11,563 nt of DNA from Deltaproteobacteria bacterium (GCA_015486425.1 WFRQ01000355.1:1-11563), one strand, 5' to 3'; positions 1-5,762 are shown, counted from the stretch's first letter. Made by a program: numbers and translations. The notes: a model not told the origin generated them from the letters alone.

Positions 1-1
1 C

Positions 2-88
2 GAAACCCTGAAAAAATGGATTGAGGATGGCAGCTTCCTCATAGGAGAGCCACAGGAACTTCTGCCTGGTCCCACTCAAAATGAGTAA
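2..88 (+). CDS. C-terminal end of an upstream gene, possibly DUF39 homocysteine-biosynthesis protein
   Basis: An open frame enters from the left edge and ends at TAA (86-88), leaving 28 residues that begin ETLKKWIEDG and end PGPTQNE. The pattern LKxWIxxGxFLIxEPxxxLP resembles what I recall of the C-terminus of DUF39-type homocysteine biosynthesis proteins of sulfate reducers and methanogens. That family takes part in sulfide incorporation to make homocysteine. The fragment is too short for a firm call. A sulfur-metabolism neighbour would fit the LarE-type sulfur transferase that starts 68 bases downstream on the same strand. The frame itself is well supported by the absence of stops and the position of its end; the product name is a guess from the tail pattern. 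Confidence 0.4.
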   Translation, partial: ETLKKWIEDGSFLIGEPQELLPGPTQNE

Positions 89-102
89 TTCCTGTCCAGG
101 CA
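63..102. other. Nested dyads around the stop codon of the upstream gene
   Basis: TGCCTGG (63-69) pairs with CCAGGCA (96-102), and inside that loop ACTCA (74-78) pairs with TGAGT (82-86). The structure spans the stop codon at 86-88. There is no T-run after it, so it is not a standard intrinsic terminator. It could be a weak transcript-end or processing structure, or chance. Confidence 0.25.
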
Positions 103-156
103 TCTGGGTTTCATTGCATTTCAGTCTATTGGCAGGCATTAGCAGTCCAAGCTTTT

Positions 157-960
157 ATGCGGACAAGTCTTGAAAAATATAATGAACTGAAATTATTTCT
201 CCAGAATCTGGATGAAAGCATTGCGGTGGCATATTCAGGTGGTCATGACAGTTCATTTCTTCTTGCTTCAGCAGCAGAATGGTGCCGATATCCAGTATTT
301 GCATTGACCGCGGAATCCCTGTTTCTGCATCAAGACGATCTTCATAGTATTGCAACCATGAAAACCAGGCTGAATGCCAGGTTTGTCAGGGTGAGCTGGG
401 ACCCTTTCTTGTATCCGGAAATTATTCGCAATGATTCCAGACGATGCTATTTCTGTAAAAAAAACATGTACAAGGCCCTGATGGACAGGTGCGTAAAACT
501 GGATATTTCATATATTGCAGATGGAACTCACGTTGATGATATAGGGGAAGACAGACCAGGTCTTGAAGCCATAAGGGAGCTTGGTATAAATACGCCCCTT
601 TGCCAATTTGGTCTTGACAAGCAGGACATAAGACATTTAAGCTTATTACAATCACTGGAAACATGGGAGCTCAGGAGCCAGTCATGCCTTGCAACAAGGA
701 TCAGTCAGGGCAGGTCATTAGATCCGGAGGAGTTGATCCTGGCGGGGAAAATAGAATCCATGCTTGCAGACAGGGGAGTCAAAGGCAGCAGATGCAGAAT
801 TTCCAGCAGTGAAGTAGTCATTTCTGCTCCTGATACGCATAAGGCACAACTTGCAACACTTTTGGATGAAATCAAGACTGTTATTTCAGATGCCGGTCTA
901 AACTTTCATGTTGCATTGCACAGTCTGTGCAACACCCCATATCATGAAAATGAAAAGTGA
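157..960 (+). CDS. larE: LarE-family ATP-dependent sacrificial sulfur transferase / PP-loop protein
   Basis: This 267-residue cytoplasmic protein belongs to the N-type ATP pyrophosphatases. LarE adenylates a substrate and donates sulfur, in the type member from its own cysteine, to build the nickel-pincer cofactor of lactate racemase; many homologues have unknown substrates. Visible motifs are the PP-loop SGGHDS (27-32), a CxxC at C97/C100 (RRCYFCKKNMY), and SCLATR with C177, which corresponds to the sacrificial cysteine. Length is typical. The ATG at 157 has only a poor ribosome-binding site, but no better in-frame start precedes it. The C-terminus is odd: after about residue 248 the sequence does not resemble the usual LarE ending (an LDLxGYRxGSxN-type tail) and is instead encoded by a short repeat found again at 7017-7053. 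No larA, larB or larC is present here, so the physiological substrate cannot be inferred. Confidence 0.85.
   Translation: MRTSLEKYNELKLFLQNLDESIAVAYSGGHDSSFLLASAAEWCRYPVFALTAESLFLHQDDLHSIATMKTRLNARFVRVSWDPFLYPEIIRNDSRRCYFCKKNMYKALMDRCVKLDISYIADGTHVDDIGEDRPGLEAIRELGINTPLCQFGLDKQDIRHLSLLQSLETWELRSQSCLATRISQGRSLDPEELILAGKIESMLADRGVKGSRCRISSSEVVISAPDTHKAQLATLLDEIKTVISDAGLNFHVALHSLCNTPYHENEK
900..936 (+). repeat. 37-bp hairpin repeat, copy 1, inside the larE-like 3' end
   Basis: This stretch matches 7017-7053 at 34 of 37 positions in the same orientation. It folds as TGTTGCA (909-915) with TGCAACA (928-934) around a 12-base loop. The three mismatches between copies (916, 925, 927) all lie in that loop. 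Here it encodes residues 249-260 (NFHVALHSLCNT) of the LarE-like protein. Confidence 0.8.
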
Positions 961-1054
961 AATCTAAGTTGAGCGTTCCGAACGGTAACATACTGAACAT
1001 ATCGGGATCATTTTAAAAATGCAGGTTTAGTTGTTCAAGAATTTATATCTTAAC

Positions 1055-1060
1055 GGAGGG
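1055..1060 (+). promoter_or_regulatory. Strong ribosome-binding site of the HU gene
   Basis: GGAGGG ends five bases before the ATG at 1066. It is among the best Shine-Dalgarno matches in the window and fixes the HU start. Confidence 0.8.
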
Positions 1061-1065
1061 ATTAA

Positions 1066-1338
1066 ATGAACAAGGGACAGCTTGTAGATCGCATGGCCAA
1101 GGCAGCAGGTATTTCCAAAAACGCAGCAGACAAGGCTCTTAATGGCTTCATTGAAGCTGTAGAAGAGGCCATGGGTGACGGAGAAAAAGTTACCCTGGTA
1201 GGATTCGGCTCGTTCTACGTATCAGAAAGAAAGGCAAGGACAGGACGTCACCCCAAAACCGGGGAAACAATTCAGATACCTGCCAGGAAAGTGGTTAAAT
1301 TCAAAGCTGGCAGCCGTCTTCTTGAAAGCGCTTCATAA
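1066..1338 (+). CDS. HU-family DNA-binding protein
   Basis: This 90-residue protein is a nucleoid-associated HU/IHF-type protein that binds and bends DNA as a dimer. The diagnostic beta-arm stretch GFGSFYVSERKARTGRHPKTG (46-66) is present, with the intercalating proline at P63 in RHPKTG, a common variant of RNPxTG. The N-terminal helices (MNKGQLVDRMAKAAGISKNA) are typical of HU rather than IHF. Length is normal. The ATG at 1066 is preceded by a strong Shine-Dalgarno sequence, GGAGGG (1055-1060), in agreement with a highly expressed protein. It lies 105 bases after the larE-like gene on the same strand, far enough to have its own promoter, though I see no convincing -35/-10 pair there. It could be called HupA or HupB, but the sequence alone does not decide which. 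Confidence 0.95.
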   Translation: MNKGQLVDRMAKAAGISKNAADKALNGFIEAVEEAMGDGEKVTLVGFGSFYVSERKARTGRHPKTGETIQIPARKVVKFKAGSRLLESAS

Positions 1339-1409
1339 AATCGGCAGCACTGTATCTACTGACAAACCGGCACAGGGTCATAATCCCTGATGCTTACGAT
1401 TCAAGATTA

Positions 1410-1518
1410 GTATCTGCTCAGGGGGTACCGCATCTGCTGCGTTGTCCGGGGCTCGAAGTACGGGAAGTACGTCTTCGCCCCCTCCGCCTTGCATCTGCAG
1501 CACCCCCTGAGCAGATAC
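1410..1518. repeat. 109-bp element bounded by 17-bp perfect inverted repeats
   Basis: GTATCTGCTCAGGGGGT (1410-1426) and its exact reverse complement (1502-1518) bound a GC-rich core. In the core, GCATCTGC occurs at 1430-1437 and again at 1491-1498, and a second imperfect dyad lies around GGGGCTCGAAGTAC (1448-1461) and GTACGTCTTCGCCCC (1467-1481). The element contains no credible gene and no obvious target-site duplication flanks it. Its composition differs sharply from the AT-rich flanks. It looks like a dispersed structured repeat, such as a MITE-like or REP-like element, or a structured RNA. Together with 1339-1409 and 1519-1610, which hold nothing else I recognise, it fills the space between the HU gene and the terminator. 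Confidence 0.75.
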
Positions 1519-1610
1519 GTGTCGAGCAAAAAAAATGTTATGTGAAAAGCGGCTTTCCGTTATGGGAATCCATCCTGGGGGTGAGCAGTTACATTTCAAC
1601 AAGATTATTC

Positions 1611-1636
1611 AAAAGTCCGCCTGTGCGGACTTTTTT
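1611..1636. terminator. Bidirectional intrinsic terminator
   Basis: AAAA, GTCCGC (1615-1620), loop CTGT, GCGGAC (1625-1630), then TTTTTT (1631-1636). A perfect 6-bp GC-rich stem with A and T tracts on both sides should work in both directions. On the - strand it lies about 50 bases past the stop of the spmA-spmB fusion. On the + strand it would stop transcripts arriving from the HU gene. Confidence 0.88.
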
Positions 1637-1686
1637 AATAATCTATGCGGGTCTAATTCCCCGAATCATGCTGTGTGGGTAGTTTA

Positions 1687-3048
1687 TTATCTGAAAATTG
1701 AACAGAAGAACACTGAAGCTATAAATCCTGCCAGGTCTGCCGTAAGTGCAGCAGCCACTGCATATCGTGTTTTCTTTATTCCCACTGCCCCGAAATATAC
1801 TGCAAGCACATAAAAAGTGGTTTCAGTAGAGCCTTGAATCGTACCTGCAAGAAATGCCGCATAGCTGTCCGGCGAATTGGCAGTTATCTCACTCATGAGG
1901 CCAAAGGCACCTGAACCGGAAAGAGGCCTTAAAAGGGCCATCGGAATTACTTCAGCAGGTATGCCGAACAAGGAGGTAACCGGGTCCAGAATGTGTGCCA
2001 GTATCCTGAAGGCCCCGGATTCCCTGAAGAGCCCCACAGCAACCAGAATCATTACCAGGAAAGGAATCAGCCGTACCGCCACCTTGAATCCCTCCCTGGC
2101 ACCTTCCACTCCTTTTTCGTAAACCGGTACATTTTTAATGAATCCGAATCCTACGAGGCAGAACATAAGAATCGGAACAATCCAGCCTGTAATCTGCACG
2201 GCATCCATCCTGCCTTGAAAAAAACGCCACAAAAATGCAACAGATAGACACGCAGTCAGTATATAAAAGATAAGTGCGGCCTTTTTATCTGTCCGGGGTA
2301 TCTGACTGTAGTCCTCGGGATTTTCAACATCCTGCCTGTCAGGGTCTAATTCATCATCATCCAGGGCAGGGGAGGGGATTTCAGAGATTTCCACATCAAG
2401 CGGTGACAGAGAGTCCAGCTTTCTGAAAAATTTTGCAGCAGCAATGGCAACCGCGGTGGAGCAGGAGGTGGCAAGTATTGACGGGAGAAGAACTGCCGCA
2501 GGTTCAGATGCTCCAGCCGCAGCCCTGACCGCTATTGTGCCAAGGGGCAGGATTGTAACATTTGACGTATTAATGGCCAGAAACAGACACATTGCATCAG
2601 TGGCAACTCCCGGTCTTGAGTTCAACTTTTCAAGGGCTGTCATGGCCTTTATGCCCAAAGGCGTGGCAGCGTTGCCGAGGCCCAGGGCGTTTGCGGCCAT
2701 ATTCAATACCATTGCCGACATGGCAGGGTGTTCCGCAGGGATATCCGGGAAAAGCCTGGTCATTATCGGCTTTATGCCGCGTGATATCAGCACCATCAGG
2801 CCGCCTGATTCTGCTATCTTCATCAGCCCAAGCCACAGGGCCATGGCACCTGTAAGACCAATTGCAAGGTTGACACCGTTTTTTGCTGCCTTGAAAGAGA
2901 TATCAGTGAGTTTCTGAGGGTCTCCAAGCCAGGCGGCTGCCACAATAGACAGCATTATCAGATAAAACCATATTGAATTCATCAGGGCAGGGCGGGCAGC
3001 CTCAGTGGCAGACCGGCTTTTCTGCGTGTTTCTCCTGTCATTATGCAT
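1687..3048 (-). CDS. SpmA-SpmB fusion, nucleoside-recognition (Gate) domain membrane protein
   Basis: This 453-residue integral membrane protein joins both spore-maturation proteins in one chain. Residues about 23-210 match SpmA, including ALWLGLMKIAESGGL (70-84) and the NMAANALGLGNAATP stretch (116-130). Residues about 256-453 match SpmB, including PVYEKGVEGAREGF (308-321), RPLSGSGAFG (374-383) and GSTETTFYVLAVYFG (406-420). A hydrophilic, strongly acidic linker (about 211-255) separates them. In Bacillus, SpmA and SpmB affect spore-core dehydration. In non-sporulating bacteria the family is widespread and its transport role is unknown. The ATG at 3048 has a weak ribosome-binding site. Met23 (MNSIWFYL), at 2980-2982, matches where SpmA homologues usually begin but lacks a visible ribosome-binding site, so the first 22 polar residues are uncertain. 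It is divergent from the flgM operon. Confidence 0.92.
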   Translation of the reverse strand: MHNDRRNTQKSRSATEAARPALMNSIWFYLIMLSIVAAAWLGDPQKLTDISFKAAKNGVNLAIGLTGAMALWLGLMKIAESGGLMVLISRGIKPIMTRLFPDIPAEHPAMSAMVLNMAANALGLGNAATPLGIKAMTALEKLNSRPGVATDAMCLFLAINTSNVTILPLGTIAVRAAAGASEPAAVLLPSILATSCSTAVAIAAAKFFRKLDSLSPLDVEISEIPSPALDDDELDPDRQDVENPEDYSQIPRTDKKAALIFYILTACLSVAFLWRFFQGRMDAVQITGWIVPILMFCLVGFGFIKNVPVYEKGVEGAREGFKVAVRLIPFLVMILVAVGLFRESGAFRILAHILDPVTSLFGIPAEVIPMALLRPLSGSGAFGLMSEITANSPDSYAAFLAGTIQGSTETTFYVLAVYFGAVGIKKTRYAVAAALTADLAGFIASVFFCSIFR

Positions 3049-3104
3049 AAAATTTTCCGATAAATGAAAAAAGGAATGAATTGCTGAAAAATGGAATGAA
3101 AAAT

Positions 3105-3132
3105 TTAAGTTTCATTTTCAAGGCTCCGATAA
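3105..3132 (+). promoter_or_regulatory. Sigma-28 (FliA) type promoter of the DVU0524-flgM operon
   Basis: TTAAGTTT (3105-3112), a 12-base spacer, and TCCGATAA (3125-3132) match the sigma-28 consensus TAAAGTTT-N11-GCCGATAA at 7 of 8 positions in each box. The site lies 36 bases before the first gene of the operon, which is the right distance for a short leader. The downstream operon encodes the sigma-28 antagonist FlgM, which supports the assignment. Confidence 0.75.
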
Positions 3133-3144
3133 TAAGAACAAGAT

Positions 3145-3171
3145 AAAGGAAAATTCGGTATGAATAAATGA
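3145..3171 (+). promoter_or_regulatory. Ribosome-binding site with a three-codon leader ORF overlapping the next start
   Basis: AAAGGA (3145-3150) is 17 bases from the start at 3168, which is too far, but 9 bases from an ATG at 3160. That ATG opens ATG AAT AAA TGA, whose stop (3169-3171) overlaps the ATG at 3168 as ATGA. An in-frame TAA at 3165-3167 excludes any earlier start for the larger gene. This suggests translation restart from a minimal ORF, or simply a long spacing. Confidence 0.45.
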
Positions 3172-3590
3172 ATATTTCGTCTCATCACATACAAAATGTA
3201 ATAAGGGCCTATGGTCAGAGAGTAGAAAGACGAAGCCTTGCACGACTCAAGGCAGCCTCTCAGCCTGTACCGAGGGGGCCTGATTCCATATCAATATCTT
3301 CCGAGGCAAGACAGAAGCAGATAACACAGAAAATTACTTCAGACATATTGACAAGAGCCGGGAAAGATGTAGCAGGTAAAGTCAGTGAAAAGGTCGTGGA
3401 GCGGCTTGGAAATGAATTCGGTGGCACCATTGATTTCATTTCAAACAAGGAAAAGGGCAAAAATTTTAAATTTCGTGTAATTAACGATAAAACAGGGGAA
3501 CAACTCAAGGAATTAACCCCTGAGGACATTACAAAGGTTGTTGAACGCCTGTATGATATGGTAGATAAAGAGGTAATGTCCGAACAATAA
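3168..3590 (+). CDS. DVU0524-family FlgM-associated protein
   Basis: This 140-residue soluble protein resembles the DVU0524-type family found directly upstream of flgM in Desulfovibrio and relatives. Its biochemical role is not known. The N-terminal part (1-60) is basic and polar and holds PDSISISSEARQKQI (38-52), which echoes the DxVxLSSxxR motif of FlgM. The C-terminal part (about 85-140) forms a compact region with the stretch KFRVINDKTGEQLKELTPEDI (101-121), which recalls FlaG-like flagellar proteins. No signal peptide or membrane segment is visible. It lies behind a sigma-28 type promoter and 29 bases before flgM, so the two are very probably co-transcribed. A role as FlgM partner or flagellar accessory is an inference from position and from the shared motif. 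Confidence 0.78.
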   Translation: MNISSHHIQNVIRAYGQRVERRSLARLKAASQPVPRGPDSISISSEARQKQITQKITSDILTRAGKDVAGKVSEKVVERLGNEFGGTIDFISNKEKGKNFKFRVINDKTGEQLKELTPEDITKVVERLYDMVDKEVMSEQ

Positions 3591-3619
3591 AGTTTATAAG
3601 TTCACAGGAGATATCAAAA

Positions 3620-3934
3620 ATGAAAATAGATTACAGCAGCCAGAAAGCACAGATGGATGCGTACATAAAGAACACAGCTCAGGTCCAGAATCAGAACCAG
3701 GAACGTGATGCTGCTGCCCAGAATGCTCAGGCACCGGCACGTGGTGATCGTGTAGAGCTGTCTTCTGGATCACGTCTTCTTCAGAAGGTTAACAGCATAA
3801 TGAAAGCTGAAGAACCTGGCAGGGCTGAAAAAATCAACATGCTTAAGGAACAGGTTCAGAATGGAACTTATGAAATAAAGCCTGAAAAGATCGCTGAAAG
3901 CATGTTGAGCGATATGATTAAAGATTTAGGCTGA
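3620..3934 (+). CDS. flgM: Anti-sigma-28 factor FlgM
   Basis: This 104-residue protein is the cytoplasmic inhibitor of the flagellar sigma factor FliA (sigma-28), normally exported through the completed hook-basal body to release late-gene expression. The N-terminal half is glutamine- and alanine-rich and probably disordered. The conserved DRVELS motif is at 43-48. The C-terminal sigma-binding helices run through about 66-102, with EKINMLKEQVQNGTYEIKPE (70-89) closely matching the family pattern. Length is typical. The ATG at 3620 has AGGAG (3606-3610) at good spacing. It is the second gene of an operon with the DVU0524-family gene and is followed by a strong terminator. No structural flagellar genes are in the window, so this is a detached regulatory locus. 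Confidence 0.95.
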   Translation: MKIDYSSQKAQMDAYIKNTAQVQNQNQERDAAAQNAQAPARGDRVELSSGSRLLQKVNSIMKAEEPGRAEKINMLKEQVQNGTYEIKPEKIAESMLSDMIKDLG

Positions 3935-4000
3935 GAGCTTGGCAGGCCTCATTATCCAATAATTCTTTTTCATAGTAGTACTCCTCCTCTCCTCCCCATG

Positions 4001-4041
4001 AAGAGGGATTGCCCATAGAAGGGTAAATCCCTCTTTTTTTT
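4001..4041 (+). terminator. Intrinsic terminator of the flgM operon
   Basis: AAGAGGGATT (4001-4010) pairs perfectly with AATCCCTCTT (4026-4035). An inner CCC/GGG pairing (4012-4014 with 4021-4023) extends the hairpin, and a T-run follows to 4041. It lies 67 bases after flgM in the correct orientation. The - strand lacks a following T-run, so it is directional. Confidence 0.9.
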
Positions 4042-4080
4042 GTCCTGTACAAATTCTCCTGTATCTGTTTACAGGCGGGC

Positions 4081-4125
4081 GCAGATAACAGGACGCAGAT
4101 AAACGCAGACTTCGTACGCAGATAA
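4081..4125 (+). repeat. Short tandem GCAGATAA repeats
   Basis: GCAGATAA occurs at 4081-4088, 4095-4102 and 4118-4125, with a partial GCAGAC at 4105-4110, giving irregular spacing of 10 to 14 bases. It resembles degenerate 'ACGCAGATAAACGCAGA' simple repeats seen between genes of many environmental bacteria. There are no spacers of constant length, so it is not a CRISPR array. Confidence 0.5.
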
Positions 4126-4221
4126 AAGACAAGGACAAGGAATCTGCACAGATTTGTTGAGAAGTTACAATGGGACAAAGGGGGAATGCTCACGTTCTTT
4201 TTTTTCATATGTCATTTTGCT

Positions 4222-4361
4222 CGTTCCCAAACTCCAGTTTGGGAACGCATACCCGGAAGCTCCAGCTTCCAGACAAGGGCAGGTAATGCCGCATAGCCGG
4301 TATTAAAAGGAATGAAGCAGGAGCTTCTGTCAATTGGGTACCCAAACAGAGTTTGGGCACC
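4222..4361. repeat. REP/BIME-like inverted pair of palindromic units
   Basis: Four palindromes are arranged symmetrically. CGTTCCCAAACT-CC-AGTTTGGGAACG (4222-4247) is followed by GGAAGCT-CC-AGCTTCC (4255-4270). Then come GAAGC-AGGA-GCTTC (4314-4327) and CCCAAAC-AGA-GTTTGGG (4341-4357, extended to 4337-4361 with one mismatch). Read in reverse complement, the right half repeats the left half in order, so this is a head-to-head pair of one composite unit with about 40 bases between. Such units are typical of REP or BIME sequences mobilised by RAYT (TnpA_REP) transposases. No transposase gene is in the window. Confidence 0.72.
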
Positions 4362-4670
4362 AGCAGGGCATTTTGAAACACGACCTCAAGTATTCCTTTA
4401 TAGTTTTAAATCCAGCATATCAAAAATGTCGCATAATATACATTATGTAAAATATTGCAAGGTACAGAGCTTAGTATGTAATATTTATAACATGCTGATT
4501 TAAAAAGTTATTTTGTGATTATGGTAGTATACCAAAGGAAAAATGCGGTTAATTATGGTGCGCAGAAGCTATATGAAACAAAATAGAAATTTACCAGGAA
4601 AATACATTTATTTTTTGCCTGTATTTTTATGATATTGAATTACACAGGCTGTACGGTGCAAAATGAAAGT
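4362..4670. other. Gene-free AT-rich stretch
   Basis: The 309 bases between the REP-like pair and the stop of the - strand gene ending at 4671 are AT-rich. I see no gene with coding character, no RNA gene and no T-run terminator for that gene. GCCTGT (4617-4622) can pair with ACAGGC (4644-4649), but the loop is long and no T-run follows in the - direction. A short + strand open frame across 4312-4503 has no ribosome-binding site and starts inside the repeats. Confidence 0.5.
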
Positions 4671-5762
4671 CTATTCAGGCAATTTATTTTGGTATTTGGT
4701 AAGGCGTCCAATTTTTTTATTGATATCAGCAGCAAGAAGCGCCTGGGTCCTCATTGCTTTGATATCATCAATAATTTCTCTGTTTTCAGGGACATCTTCC
4801 ATGTTGAGCATAATCAATTCCAAACGCCCAACAATTATCTGCAGTGGCTGATTTAATTGATGCGCAGCCGCACTAATTGAATGCAATACCCCGCTGAAGC
4901 GTTCTGTTTCATTGCAGCTCTGCCTCAGTGCAATTATTTTAAGGCCCTGAAAAATAACAGCCCACAGTATCTCAGGTGTAATCTTCGCTGAAAGTATAAT
5001 GTCACACAATGCCTCTCCATCAGGCGCTGCTGCTTCAGCATCATTTTGAAGCCATACAACATAAATGTTGTTTAACTCTCTGTTAGAACGTATTTTTTCA
5101 GTGATTGCTGTTTTTTCATCCGCATCTGTATCTGGCCCCATTATCACAACAGGGATTTGAGAACTCCCGGTCAGTGTCTCCATGATCTGCTGGGCGTCAA
5201 CCAGAGAAACATCGTATTCATCACCTGAAAGACGCCCTGTCTGCTGCACAAATTCATCATCAATACCAATAAAAAGTATTTTACCTGCATGTACGGTTTG
5301 ATGTTTTTTCTCTCTGAGATCAACAGACTGACACCTTTTATCCCTTTCCAGGTCCTTTTCAAGGTCATTAACCAGATAATCTATATCTTGGGCCACACCG
5401 GAATCCAGGCTTATAACACCACTTGAAAGAGCCAGAGGCGCGGAGCGCCTCCTGTTCATGGCAGAACATATCAGACGTTTTATGCGTAGCGCAGCGGCTT
5501 CCCCTCCTGCCTCATGTGTATTTGGCAGTATTACAGCAAACCTGTTTTCCCCGAAAAAAAAGGCGCAGTCGCTTGTTCTGAGCTGCCTTATAAGCTCATC
5601 CTTGAATTCCTGAAGTTCTGCGCCCTCGAGCTGTTCCTCAGGCTCTATCAGGAGCAGCGTTATACGATGCCCATAACGTCTTACCCTGGCTATCTCCCTC
5701 TTTAATTCACAGTAAAACTCTTCCCTGGTTCTGATCTTGGATGAACAATTTTTATGCGACAT
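4671..5762 (-). CDS. Degenerate GGDEF / receiver-like / DHp-only signalling protein
   Basis: This 363-residue soluble protein has three modules. Residues about 12-150 are a GGDEF fold (TREEFYCELKREIARVRRYG, RTSDCAFFFGENRFAVILPN) in which the GGDEF signature is replaced by GENRF (71-75), so diguanylate cyclase activity is unlikely. The I-site motif RxxD (R62-D65) sits exactly five residues before it, as in c-di-GMP-binding domains. Residues about 160-285 look like a divergent receiver domain: KILFIGIDDEF with D168/D169, D211 after VVIMG, and K260. Residues about 288-360 are a HisKA-type DHp domain with the H-box HQLNQPL (H301), but no HATPase domain follows before the stop. The ATG at 5762 has CAGGAG 13 bases upstream. 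It follows the kinase gene by 96 bases on the same strand. I infer a phosphotransfer or adaptor partner of that kinase; the domain calls are by motif only. Confidence 0.78.
   Translation of the reverse strand: MSHKNCSSKIRTREEFYCELKREIARVRRYGHRITLLLIEPEEQLEGAELQEFKDELIRQLRTSDCAFFFGENRFAVILPNTHEAGGEAAALRIKRLICSAMNRRRSAPLALSSGVISLDSGVAQDIDYLVNDLEKDLERDKRCQSVDLREKKHQTVHAGKILFIGIDDEFVQQTGRLSGDEYDVSLVDAQQIMETLTGSSQIPVVIMGPDTDADEKTAITEKIRSNRELNNIYVVWLQNDAEAAAPDGEALCDIILSAKITPEILWAVIFQGLKIIALRQSCNETERFSGVLHSISAAAHQLNQPLQIIVGRLELIMLNMEDVPENREIIDDIKAMRTQALLAADINKKIGRLTKYQNKLPE

Noticed and set aside
1378..1602. Open frame of 74 codons on the - strand across the inverted-repeat element
   Set aside because: It is composed of the palindromic element itself, with a Gly run and no ribosome-binding site or family resemblance. 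It is a structural shadow, not a gene.
1648..1670. T-loop-like GGGTCTAATTCCCC suggesting a tRNA
   Set aside because: No acceptor stem, anticodon arm or CCA-compatible fold can be built around it.
2758..2772. Exact GCCGATAA sigma-28 -10 box on the - strand inside spmA-spmB
   Set aside because: No -35 element lies at the right distance, and the bases are explained by the conserved IKPIM coding region.
2444..2917. 157-codon open frame on the + strand
   Set aside because: It is the antisense shadow of the well-supported spmA-spmB fusion.
3926..3973. 15-codon ORF on the - strand (MKKNYWIMRPAKLSA) antisense to the end of flgM, preceded by GGAGGAG
   Set aside because: The Shine-Dalgarno match is good but lies in a purine-rich strand. 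There is no promoter and the ORF overlaps the flgM 3' end, so chance is the simpler explanation.
4081..4125. Possible CRISPR array from the repeated GCAGATAA
   Set aside because: Repeat units are only 8 bases, spacing is irregular and there are no unique spacers of constant length.
4617..4649. GCCTGT/ACAGGC stem as a terminator for the gene ending at 4671
   Set aside because: The loop is over 20 bases and no T-run follows in the - direction.
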